Source: Coleophoma eucalyptorum
Lineage: Eukaryota > Ascomycota > Leotiomycetes > Helotiales > Dermateaceae
Reading direction: 5' to 3'
NCBI GenBank assembly: GCA_026120035.1
Contig: JALRME010000047.1
Span: forward strand, 1-64,000
Length of the DNA stretch: 64,000 nucleotides
The notes under the pieces are model-generated. The model was not told where the DNA came from, made no database searches, and worked only from the letters and a program-made list of their open reading frames with translations. Made by a program: the position numbers and the translations under genes. Shown here in pieces: positions 1 through 10,193 of the stretch. Every line of letters starts with the position of its first letter. The first letter of the stretch is position 1.

Positions 1-3000
1 GTTCCAGACGGTAGAAGAGATAATCGCTCTATTAGGAACCTATTATCTAATAGGTAACGAAACAGAGAAGGCTCGGAATGAGTTCTATAACCTACAAATG
101 TTATCAAGAGAAACCTTCTTAGAATTCTAGGCTCGATTCCTAGATGTAGTAACTAGAGGAAGAGTTTCTCGATCTAAATGGTTCTTCTCTCTATAGAATA
201 AGATAATACCTCGATTACGAGATACTACGCTTAGTAATAAGAGACAATAGAATCAAGATTATAATTTTATGGTCGAGGATATATTATCTATTGATAATAA
301 GTATCGTCGAAATATAGAATAGAATCCTTTGGCTTTTATAAAGAAACCGGTTGTAACAAGTACTATTACGAAACCGACCCGAAAGGTATCCGATACGCCT
401 TCGACTAGAAATACTTATGTCCAAATTCCTAAACCTATAGTTCATCCTATAGTAACTAGAAACAGAATAAGAACAGCCACCTTACGACCTAAAGATGTTC
501 CATCTCGTCAACTAGGACCTTTAGATTAATATTATACCTATAGGAAGCCTAGTTATTTCTCTTCTAGTTGCCCTAGTAAGCCTACCATAAAGGAATTAGA
601 TCCTAATAAAGCGGAAGAAGAATTAGAACAGTTGGAATCTAATGGTGATATCGAAGAGGAATCGGAACCGAATCGGATGGAAAACGAAGAAGCCTAGGAA
701 AAGACTCCTTCCTAGGTTTAAGAAGATATAATCTATCAAAGTTGGATTTAAAGTCACTATTAGGTGGCGAGCCCTTCCTAATCTCTAGTACTCTAAGTAT
801 AAATAGATTCGGAATAGTTACGAATTCCTTAATAGACACTAGAGCAAATAGTTACTTATTTATTAATTACGCTTTTGCTAGGCGTTTAAGTAAGGCCTTA
901 GGAGTTAAGATATAGAAATTACCTTATTTTGTAGCTATACGAGGATATAAAGGAGAGATCTAGAGTAGGGCTTCTTATTATATTCGATTGTATTTTACTA
1001 TTGAGGGCCGATATATATATAACTACCCTTTTGTTATTCTTAACCTAGGGAACTAGGATGTTATAGTTAGGAACAAGTAGATAAAGCGATTCAGACTCGA
1101 AGTAGATCTAATGTATAGTTGGTTTATTTGGCCTTTATAATATCTACTAACTCCTAGATAGGATAAGGAGCTATTACTATCCTACTAGCAATACCTTATC
1201 AAGCACCTAGATATCTAAGCTAATATAAATCGAAGGGACCATTAGTTGGAACGTAGTATTTAACGCCAAAGAACTATAGTTACGAGAATTCAGCCTAGTA
1301 CTCCTAGAATTCTACGAATCCCGAAAGTACTACGAAACCCATCCGATACGGATAGGAGTCGCCAACTAGGCAAAAAGACTATTCCTAAGCGATAGAGAGG
1401 TTAAGCGATAACTAAGTCGAATTTTATCTATAAAATTAGTATAAATACATTCTATTATTAGATAAAGAGAAGGGAGAATAAGTTCTTTTAAACTAGCCTC
1501 TATAAAATCGACCGTATTAGAGAAGAGATAGTTAGAAACCCCCTAGATGATATCGATATCCTACAATTGATCTAGAACCGATTACCCTCCGACTATAATA
1601 CTTTTTAGGATGTATTTTCAAAAACTACTTTAAATATCCTACTACTATATCGGTTGTACGATTATAAAATCCATTTAGAAGTACTACTTCCTAATACATT
1701 CTTACCTCTATACCGATAGTCCTCCGAAGAGCTTTAGGCTACAAAGGAATACCTAATAGATAATTTGGAAAAAGGCTTTATTACTAATAATAATAACCCT
1801 TTTGCCTTACTAGTACTATTTGTTAAGAAAGCAGATAGTACCCTATGATTCTATATTAACTATAGAAAGCTAAACTCCTTAACTAGGAATAATCCTTACT
1901 CTATTTCACGAATAGATAAGCTTTTGATAAGAGTATCAAAGGCTAAGGTGTTTACTAAGTTGGATATTCGCTAGGTATTTTATAGGATCCGAATGGACCC
2001 TAAGTCGAAGGATTATACTAGCTTCCGTACTCGCTATAGACTATACAAATATAAGGTCCTACCCTTTGGATTATGTAATAGCCCTACCACCTACCAAAGG
2101 TATATAAATAATATCCTAATAGATTACCTAGATGACTTTTGTACTACCTACCTAGATGATATCCTTATCTATTTAGAGAATATAGAGGATCACTAGAACT
2201 ATATCAAATTAGTATTAGGAAGGCTTCGAGAGGCTAGACTATAAGCTAATATTAAGAAGAGCGAATTCCACGTAACTCGAACTAAGTACCTTAGTTATAT
2301 TCTAACTACAAGGGGTATCGAGATCGATCCTAATAAAGTAGAACCTATTAAGAATTAGAAGGTACCTACTATAATTATAGGTATCAAATCCTTTCTAGGA
2401 TTCTATAGATTCTATCGATAATTTATTAGGGACTTTGGGAAGATTACAAAGCCTATAAGTAATATCATAAGGCCTTTAGAACCTTTTATATAGTCCAAAG
2501 AATATAATGATACTTTTAAAGAACTCTAGCACTAGTTGCTTATAGTACAAGGAACCTACTACTTCGATCTCGAACTCCCTACGAAGCTAGAAACAGATGC
2601 CTCAGATGGTATAATTATAGGAGTACTTTCTTAAGAACATATAGATAAGAACTAATACCCTATAGGATTTACCTCCTATATACTAGTTGGATCCAAAGTC
2701 AATTAGGAAATCTATAATAAAGAATTATTTGCTATCGTGGAATCCTTTAAGAAGTAGCGACCCAAGCTTATATTAGTTTAGAGCCGAGTTGGAGTATATT
2801 CGGATTATCGATCTTTAGAATACTTTATGACTACTAAAGTCCTAACTACCAAATAGGTTAGGTGGATGGAATTCTTATCTGACTTTAATTTCATGATTAT
2901 ATATACCTTAGCTAAGAACAACCAAAAGGCTAATATCCTAAGTCGAAGAGAGTAAGATGTTTAGGCTTACGATATTATTAAGTATAATAGTCGTTCGAGG

Positions 3001-4625
3001 GTTCTTCTAAGAACAAACCGATTAGATGAAAGGATTATTATCGAGCTAACTAATACTTTTATTACTACTATAGCTAGTATCGGAGCCGATTTGGATTAGA
3101 ATCGGGATATACTACTTAATTCCGAGGAACTTGTTTAGGAATTATGGGAAACGAATCATAAATCCTTCTACGACCTACGAGATAGGTTACTAAGTAGATA
3201 TACTATCTACGATAACTTATTATTATACCAAGGGAGGCTATATATAATTCGGAACACCTAGTTGTACACTAGGCTTATATAAGAAGCTTATGGACAAATT
3301 TCTAGTATACATCTAGGTGGTATAAAAACCTACTAATTGCTAGTACCGAAGTATTACTAGGTCGGAATGAGTTCGGACTATAAATAGTATATAAGCAATT
3401 ATAAGGAATACAAGGCTGCGTATATCAATACTAGTAAGCAGCAAGGTATACTATACTTATTACCTATACCTGATTACCCTATATAACACTTATATATGGA
3501 TTTCAAAGAATTCCCACCTGACAAATATAGATTCGACTCCATTCTAGTGTTCATAGATCGACTCAGAAAGGATTCGGTAACTATACCTTACTATAAAACT
3601 ATTGACGTATAGGGTATAGTAGAGCTATTCATAAAATGGATCTATAGATTCGGACACACCCCGGAAAGTATTGTATCCGATAGAGGACCTTAATTTGTAT
3701 CCTCCTTCTGGAGGGAGTTCTATAGGATCATTAGAACCAAGATCAAGCTCTCTATAGCCTATCATAAGCAAACTAATAGACAAACTAAGATCATAAATCG
3801 ATATATCGATTAGAGACTTAGGCCTTTCGTGAATTACTACTAGGATAACTAGAGCGAATTAATACCTATGATAGATAGAGCCCAAATGACTCTACCTTAT
3901 TCATCTATAGGTATGGCTCCGTATCGGCTTAAGTTCGGACTAGATCTAAGAACAAGTTAGGATTAGAATACATCCAAACCAACTAATACCCTAGAAAAGC
4001 TTAATTACGAAAGAGTAGTTCAGATAGCCTCTCGAATGTATAATAGATAGAAACAAGCACAAGAGAATATATAGGTAGCTTAGAACCAAATGATAGACTC
4101 CGTAAATCGATATAGACGAGTAGTTGATCTCTAGATGAACGATTTGGTATATCTTTCAGCCAAAAATCTAAAGAACCCGAAACCTAGTCGAAAGCTATCC
4201 GACTAGTAGAAGGGACCTTACCGAATATTAGAAAAAGTTGGCTATACCTATAGATTGGAATTACTAGTTGGATCTAGGATCTATAATATATTCTCCTTAG
4301 ACGTACTTTCTAAGTACCTAAATAACCCTCTACTAGGTCAAGAAAAGCCTACCCTAGATCCAGAGGTTATTTCAGACTAAGAAGAATAGGAAGTCTAAGA
4401 GATATTAGCTATCAAATTGGTTAGAAACTCCTTAAAATATCAAGTCAGCTAGGTCGGCCACGATTTGGATCCGATCTAGTATCTAGCATCTAACTTCATA
4501 GGAGCCCCTAGGAAATTATAGGAATTCCACTAGCTATATCCTACGAAGCCGAGACCCCCCCGAAACCTATCCGACTGGTTGAATGCCTAAGAAAAGGGAA
4601 TTAAGAATTATGATCACTTAGTAGA
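1..4625 (+). mobile_element. RIP-degraded Ty3/gypsy retrotransposon (chromovirus), gag to chromodomain, 5' truncated by window
   Basis: Conceptual translation interrupted by many stops, nearly all TAG, follows the Ty3/gypsy order. Gag-like sequence runs from the left edge to about 320. A decayed aspartic protease lies near 825-960, where the expected DSGA reads DTRA. Reverse transcriptase spans about 1620-2300; its longest open piece (1993-2196) contains LPFGL and YLDD. RNase H follows (about 2440-2960), then integrase (about 3090-4110, with SDRGP and a conserved QTNRQTK stretch), then chromodomain-like sequence (about 4330-4620). CAG/CTG are scarce and TAG/CTA abundant, as expected for CpA-to-TpA RIP: conserved Gln and Trp codons have become TAG. 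No ORF can make a working polyprotein. The 5' LTR is outside the window. Confidence 0.9.
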
Positions 4626-5623
4626 TAATCACCCAGTCAAGAATCACTTAGTCAAATAGTAATAGCGGTAGCTTAAAATCAGAAGAAAAGAGGGTTGTAT
4701 TTCATTCTAAACTACCCTCTGATTCAAGGCGTATCTACCTATTCTCTTGTAATATCAACCCTTTTGGAACACCTAGTTAGATTCACCAACAGAGGGCTAC
4801 TACCGTACTAGGGCCCAATCGAAGTCAATACCACGAAGAGAATAGAGAAGATTCCCTTCCGAAACAGGGCCTACTCCCTAGTTTCCTCCTCTTCCTCCCC
4901 GCCCTCGGGACCAAAGCCAGTGGTGGTGGCAGTGCCCCCCAAAGCCGAACCCCCCCCGACCTCCCCCCGCTTCCTCTTTCCACCCTTCTTGGTGGGCGCC
5001 TTCTTGGCAGCCGCACCCCTCTCCACCATTACCCCCTATGGATGTCAGAACTGATTCGAAGGGCTTTCGGATCTGAATCAGAACTTACCTCCATCCAGGC
5101 GCGAGCCTCTGCCATGAAGGCACGAGTCTCCCCCCGGAACTCCTCCTCTTGCTCCCAAAGGCGTCGAGTTTCGGCCCGCAGGCACCGCACGCAACAGACT
5201 CGGTGGGCACCCGGGAGGGCACCGGCGGGAACAGGGACAGGCATGGTGCTATAATTATGGTTAGCGAGACCGAAACCCCTACGAAACCCCCCCGACCATA
5301 AACCTACGTTGATTGATTGATTGATTGATTGTCTACATAAGTCAGTATCCAAACAACAAGTCTAGAGGCATACGTACGATTTGTGATTTTTTCAGGAAGC
5401 CAAAGAAAGAAAGAAAGAGAGAAAGCCAGGAGGAAATTTCTTGGCTTATATCTACCTACTGCTATTGTTCAAAATCGACAATACTAAGATCCTTAGTATT
5501 GTCCTTTGTGTCAATAGAAATCAACAATACTAGGTAGGATTTTCTTTGTTCCACCCCGAAAACCCACCGTATCGCCTCCGACACTGTTTGAGGACAAACA
5601 GTCACAAAAGGAGGGGGGTAATG
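4626..5623. other. Retrotransposon 3' tail between pol and LTR, little RIP, with antisense short ORFs
   Basis: This stretch lies between the end of the chromodomain region and the putative 3' LTR and is much more GC-rich than the mutated body. It holds two microsatellites, a GATT run at about 5310-5331 and an AAAG run at about 5400-5425. The only substantial open frames are on the minus strand (separate entry). A polypurine stretch, AGGAGGGGGG, sits at about 5610-5619 directly before the LTR, where a plus-strand priming tract is expected. Confidence 0.6.
4871..5244 (-). CDS. Putative antisense accessory ORFs inside the retrotransposon tail
   Basis: Two adjacent minus-strand frames lie head to tail. 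The upstream one (ATG at 5244, stop near 5029) encodes about 71 residues with a CCVRC cysteine cluster followed by a charged, probably helical, Glu/Arg-rich segment. The downstream one (ATG at 5030, stop at 4871) encodes 52 residues rich in Lys, including a KRKR nuclear-signal-like stretch, then Gly/Thr and an acidic EEEEE run. They could be exons of one small zinc-finger-like, basic/acidic protein, but I could not define a convincing splice. Some fungal gypsy elements are known to carry an additional gene near the 3' LTR. Function unknown; chance frames in GC-rich DNA remain possible. Confidence 0.35.
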
Positions 5624-6079
5624 TAAGAACCTGACATACTCAGAATAGACAATTGGGAATCCAGATATATATCATGTGATCAAACATATATCATGTGACC
5701 CAAGACAGTATGCGTAAGCGAGTATGAGCAGAGTCGGAGGGGTTTCGGACCCAGTAAGCATATAAGAGGGACATGTCATAGAATTTGGTTTCTTTCTCTT
5801 CTTCTTTTCTTATCTTTTTTGTGTCCTTCGTACGAGACCTATAGGATATAGTCAATATAAGGTTATTATGCTCCCAAACACCTCTATCCTGCCATTGATC
5901 AAACCTGTGTCCTTACACCTACTTGATCTGAATCAGTTACGTGCTTCTACTATTCATCAGTAATTTGTTTATCCTATAGTGGCTATCTATAGAAGGGACT
6001 CGTAAAGTCTATAAGCCCCTACCTCACCCCACACTGAAGAAGCCTTCGGCCTTGCCCACGGCACGAGACGTAACAGTTA
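5624..6079 (+). repeat. Putative 3' LTR of the gypsy element
   Basis: Begins TGTAAGAACC directly after a purine-rich tract and ends ACGTAACA, giving TG...CA termini and a length of about 456 bp, normal for fungal gypsy LTRs. It has a TATA-like TATAAGAGG at 5761 followed by a pyrimidine-rich tract (about 5790-5820), as in a promoter. RIP signature is weak compared with the element body. The matching 5' LTR is not in the window, so the boundaries are inferred. Confidence 0.6.
5761..5769 (+). promoter_or_regulatory. TATA-like element of the LTR promoter
   Basis: TATAAGAGG lies about 137 bp into the putative LTR, followed by a CT-rich tract that often marks fungal transcription starts. Assigned by sequence resemblance and position only. 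Confidence 0.35.
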
Positions 6080-6160
6080 TTCCCTTAACTCTATATCTAA
6101 GTAGTAGATAAATTCTAGTATAATGAGTACCCCTTTAAGAGCTAAAGTTAAGTTAGGATC

Positions 6161-6420
6161 CTATTGGTTCACCCTATAGTAAACACTTGGCTGATTCTTA
6201 TCGAGTACTCGGATAAGAATTTAATGGTTCACTAAGAGTTCGAGCTCGACTACATAAGGTATTAGGTTCACGTTAGACCTATACTATCTTTAAGACGATA
6301 GACGTACTATACACTTAGGTCACTCTTTCTATTGAAGGTAATCTAAGTATATTATAGCTTGTTATCTATAATATCTACCCCTCTAGTTATAGGTATCTAT
6401 ACTACTTAAACATACACGGA
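6161..6420 (+). repeat. Degenerate direct repeat, copy A
   Basis: Aligns by eye in blocks with 6846-7080, with several indels. The best anchors are CTATTGGTTCACC at 6161, AGTTCGAGCTCGACT at about 6237 and the TATTATAGC block near 6350. Boundaries are approximate. Confidence 0.4.
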
Positions 6421-6845
6421 TTATCCTACTTCCTCCTATTCACGATTAACCCCTAACCTACGTATGGACCTCTTCTTTTCTTGCTTTTGTCCTATTCGGG
6501 CTGTATTGTGTTTCAAGGGGAGTTACTTTTATCTTCGGTAGAGCCATATAGTTTGGGACGAATCCCGATAAGGGTATCGATATAGTTATTACGCCTTTGG
6601 GTTATTGGAATGTCCTAATAATTAACTTACTATTTATAATAAGTATTTATAATATCGTTGTTCTAGTCTTCCCTATTGAGATATTAGTATCTTATTTAGT
6701 AATATAGCTAGATCTCGCTCATTACGATCTAGATAATATAACAACAAAGATTATCGTTTAGGTAATCGACTATAAGAATGTTATTAGACCAAACGCGATC
6801 TATTAGTATACCCTTATCCTTATCTAGATAGGCCTCCTATAGTAT

Positions 6846-7080
6846 CTATTGGATCACCACTCTTCGTTCAGGTGGTGTCCAATGTCCAAGTTCGAGCTCG
6901 ACTTAGGTTAATAGCTATTAGTAGGTTTTGCTAAACCTACACATTAGACATACAGTAAAGGTACATACTAGCTACATGCTTAGGTTATCCTTCTTCAATG
7001 AGAATAATCCAAGTGTATTATAGCGTCTTACCCCCTCTCAATAGGAGGCTATAATCCTTAAATACATTAGATATTTCCCC
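6846..7080 (+). repeat. Degenerate direct repeat, copy B
   Basis: Second copy of the repeat seen at 6161-6420. Its first 38 bases contain a near-palindrome (TTGGATCACCAC ... GTGGTGTCCAA) that is missing from copy A. Confidence 0.4.
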
Positions 7081-7094
7081 TCCTGATGTGACGG

Positions 7095-7119
7095 CGCAAG
7101 GGATGTATCTTCCCTTGCG
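7095..7119. other. Perfect 9-bp hairpin
   Basis: CGCAAGGGA (7095-7103) and TCCCTTGCG (7111-7119) are exact reverse complements around a 7-base loop. It lies just after repeat copy B in a TA-rich setting where such a GC-containing stem stands out. It may be a remnant of a terminal structure of the repeat; no function is assigned. Confidence 0.5.
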
Positions 7120-7470
7120 TCGACGTTACCTCTACATGTATATATTGTGAAGCTTCACGACCTACGAATGTAGTTAAAAGGGTGGGTCTGCTAAGCTCGT
7201 TTTCTTTAATATAGTGTATGCGTAGAACATGATAGAAACATCGAGAAAAACGGCTCACCGCCTTACTAATGCCCCTCTTCTGCACCTCGTACTAAATTTT
7301 TACAATTCATTTGCATTTTGGCAATACCCCTTACTATATATATATAGCGTTATAAGGTTTTAAACTAAAAATTTAAATTCGAAATTTTAGGATTATCGTT
7401 TACTCTCCAGTAGTTACCCCATCTCCCCTACTGCCTGCTAAGCACGTAGAATGTGCTCAACAAAATAGTA

Positions 7471-9147
7471 ATGAAACGATCCTATGAAGCAAAAATGTCA
7501 GATGACTTGTCTCCTTTAGAGACACTACCACACGAAATTGTAGGATAAATCACACCCTAAATGGACTTTTTTTATTAATTTATCTCATAGTTTGTTACAA
7601 TATGCTGTAATCTACCATGTCGCAAGTCTTCTCAGTTACTCGGCCTCGTCCCAGATATCCAATTCTCAGGTCTCTGGAGCTTGTCACTTTCTAGTAAGAT
7701 ACTCTACAGACGTGTGAAGCCGCTATTATATACCAAGTTTTCGGAATTTGGTAGTATTACGAGGCTCCCGAAATTTTTAGGCACCATCTTGAAAACCCCT
7801 GATCTGGCATTGTATGTTAAATCGTTTTCTGGGTGCTCCTTTCAAAGCCTACCCTTGTTTAGTGTTTCGCAAAATGAAAACCTTACTGCCTGGGCTCCGC
7901 GAATTATCGATATAACCGTGTGGTCACAAAAGGAAAAGTCCATCATACAAAGTGCTATTAACGCCGCAACTACGAAGTATGACCTTGCATACTACTCCTA
8001 CCCTACACGTCCGGACAAGAGCTTTGCGCAGCGCTGGGCAAGGAGTATCTTCAATACGAACGTCAATTTCACATGGGACGCTGTCGTTGCACTCCTGTTA
8101 TGTCACCTCCCTAATTTGGAATACTTTCGTGTGGATACATACGGCGATCATCGGCTTGGAGTGAAGGGATTCGATTTTATCATTCGAGTACTGAAATCCG
8201 CAAAAGTTAGAGGGAACCGCGCCTCTGTACTGAACAATCTACATACCATAGACCTATCATTTACCAACAGTCTACAGAGAAAGATCCTACTACGCAATCT
8301 GGCAGATTGCTTGCCTCCCCTAAAGTCCTTTCGCTATAAGGCCGTTCGTATGATCAATACGCATAGGCCAAGTTCCCGTTCCCCTTGGAAAGGAGAAGTT
8401 TGCTATATTCAACTCAGAAGAAGGGTTCTGGCCAAACTAGAGCGGAATGTAGAAGAACTATTCATTATTGTTCGATATGGAGACAGCAAACGTGGATGCC
8501 GCCACCATCAGGGGGATCTTGATCATCACGGTGGATTCCACTCCATAGGATCCCTCCACGCTTTGGAGAAATTGCAGCGGCTTACAATATCAGCTGATGC
8601 ATTAATTGGAGTTCCAATACTTGCGGGGCCGAGTTATCAGCTTCCGTACAGGCCGTATTTACGCCCCAACGTCAATGAACTTGGATACTTGCCGCAGCAA
8701 GAAGCAGCCTTCTACCAGCAACTACCTGATACTATTCAATACCTTAGTATCGTGGAATGCCCCAATGCGATGTACGGATGTATACGACGTTTACTACAAT
8801 GCAGCTCTCTTCCAACAAAACTCAAAAAGATTAAGCTAGCTTGGAAGTATCCTAACCCCGCTTCAAAAAGGGTTCTCCCACAAATCCCGGATATTTTGCC
8901 ACATAATAATAGGTCTTCAATATCTCGATCTCCGAATTCCGAATGTATAGAAATTAATGAATACACGGAAATGAGTGAATGGATGCTGGGTGAAGACTCT
9001 TCATGGTGCTATAAGTTTCCAGGCGAGGAATATGCAACCAAAAAATATTTGGAGGATTTAGCTTTGGACAAAGGAATACAGCTTCTTCAATGTTTTGATG
9101 AGGACTACCATAATCTTACCTCCGAAGACAATAATCAGCTTATCTAG
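7471..9147 (+). pseudogene. F-box-type protein gene with stop-ridden N-terminus
   Basis: The frame starting at ATG 7471 reads an F-box-like start (LPHEIVG at codons 19-25), then meets stops at codons 26 (TAA), 30 (TAA), 36 (TAA) and 40 (TAG). It stays in the same frame into a 488-codon open stretch from 7681 to 9147. The long C-terminal part, with spaced Leu/Ile segments, fits the leucine-rich substrate-binding region of fungal F-box proteins. All four stops could arise from Gln or Trp codons by C-to-T or G-to-A change, as in RIP spreading from the adjacent repeat. The F-box itself, which binds Skp1, would be lost unless translation starts downstream (no good ATG near 7681). Probably a recently disabled gene; substrate unknown. 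Confidence 0.6.
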
Positions 9148-10193
9148 AAATCGATTTACGTAGATCTAATGTCTATTTGACTTAAATAAGAGAAATCCAA
9201 CAACTTTTCGTATCGCACTATAAAAGTGTTGGTATCAATTCAAGTTCAATCGAAGTAGGTATCAGGTCAATATGGTAAAATTCAATTGTCATTCTAAGTT
9301 GATGTGATGTGAGAGGTATAAGTACCACCTACAGCATCACATGATTGTAAACGAGTGGTCATGTAGTTACCATGTGATAATCACAGTATTGATATTCAAA
9401 GGAAATGCGGGCCTAGTTGGCCTTAGACCCCTGACCCTGCACCGGGACCTAAGAATGCTCGCCCAATTAGACGCCCGGGCTGGGTCGCGGACCAGGACTT
9501 ATACGCTTTTGCTGACCAGTTTCGACCGTGTAGTGAGAGGATGACTGCCCCAAACGTCAGAAACAACTGGCTCCACGAGCCCAATTCCTGGCTACGTCTC
9601 GTCAGACTGCGGTGCACAGCGTACATGCACGGGACACACGCACATAGGACAGAACGTCACGATCTAGAGTATAGAAGGTATCGAATGGGAAGAATCGAAC
9701 CTGCAGAGTCCAACTCCAGAACAGAATGGTGTTACGTTAGGAACAAAGAAGCTATTCAGCAGGATTCGAAATCGGAAAAGCATCCGCACACTGTATTGAT
9801 TTGCATTTAACCCATATTTACTTCCCCTAATCCCATTATGGGAATTGCAACCACGACTATGGTCCGATCAAAGTCAGGATGCCGAATACGATCCACGATG
9901 ATTCGCCAATCACGAAAAGACGTATAAAAGGCCTTGAACCAGCATGAATGAACAATAAGTATACATATTCGCCTCGGTGTAGTCCTAGTTATGTATAGGC
10001 TAGTCATCTCAATAAAGCTGAACAGTCACATCCTTCTAGTCTTTTAGGACATGGTTTATGAACCCAAATCCAGGTAGTGTTAGTATCATAAAATTTGAAA
10101 TTAGGGTTGTATAGTATTCGAATGTAGCCCACTCGTACGTTAGCCCCAGTAGAAGAATAGAGGATATCCAAGTTCACTAAGAAAATTCAAATG
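9148..10193. other. Intergenic, no gene recognised
   Basis: About 1 kb between the F-box pseudogene and the 3' end of the DUF2235 gene. A GC-richer island at about 9400-9750 has short open frames on both strands but no recognisable protein. A GAATCGAACC element at about 9694 resembles a tRNA T-arm on the minus strand, but no cloverleaf forms. Confidence 0.5.

Larger units (their letters stand above)
6080..7420. mobile_element. Second RIP-decayed repeat, possibly a collapsed LTR element
   Basis: TA-rich sequence with the same mutation signature as the gypsy body. No protein domain can be read on either strand. Two degenerate direct copies (about 6161-6420 and 6846-7080) share a CTATTGG(A/T)TCACC start, the block AGTTCGAGCTCGACT, and a later run around AGTATATTATAGC / AGTGTATTATAGC. 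They flank about 430 bp of unrecognisable sequence. This could be a pair of old LTRs with a deleted interior or two solo LTRs. An inverted repeat at 6850-6883 and a perfect 9-bp stem at 7095-7119 lie in or beside the second copy. Confidence 0.45.

Noticed and set aside
5029..5352. Extension of the antisense frame up to 5352
   Set aside because: The upstream part has no ATG start and crosses the GATT microsatellite; ATG 5244 is the reasonable limit.
9684..9745. tRNA-like T-arm (GAATCGAACC) on the minus strand
   Set aside because: No matching acceptor stem, D-arm or anticodon arm can be folded around it.
9541..9810. 89-codon plus-strand frame starting at ATG
   Set aside because: No similarity to any family I know, overlapped by an equally open minus-strand frame in a GC-richer patch.
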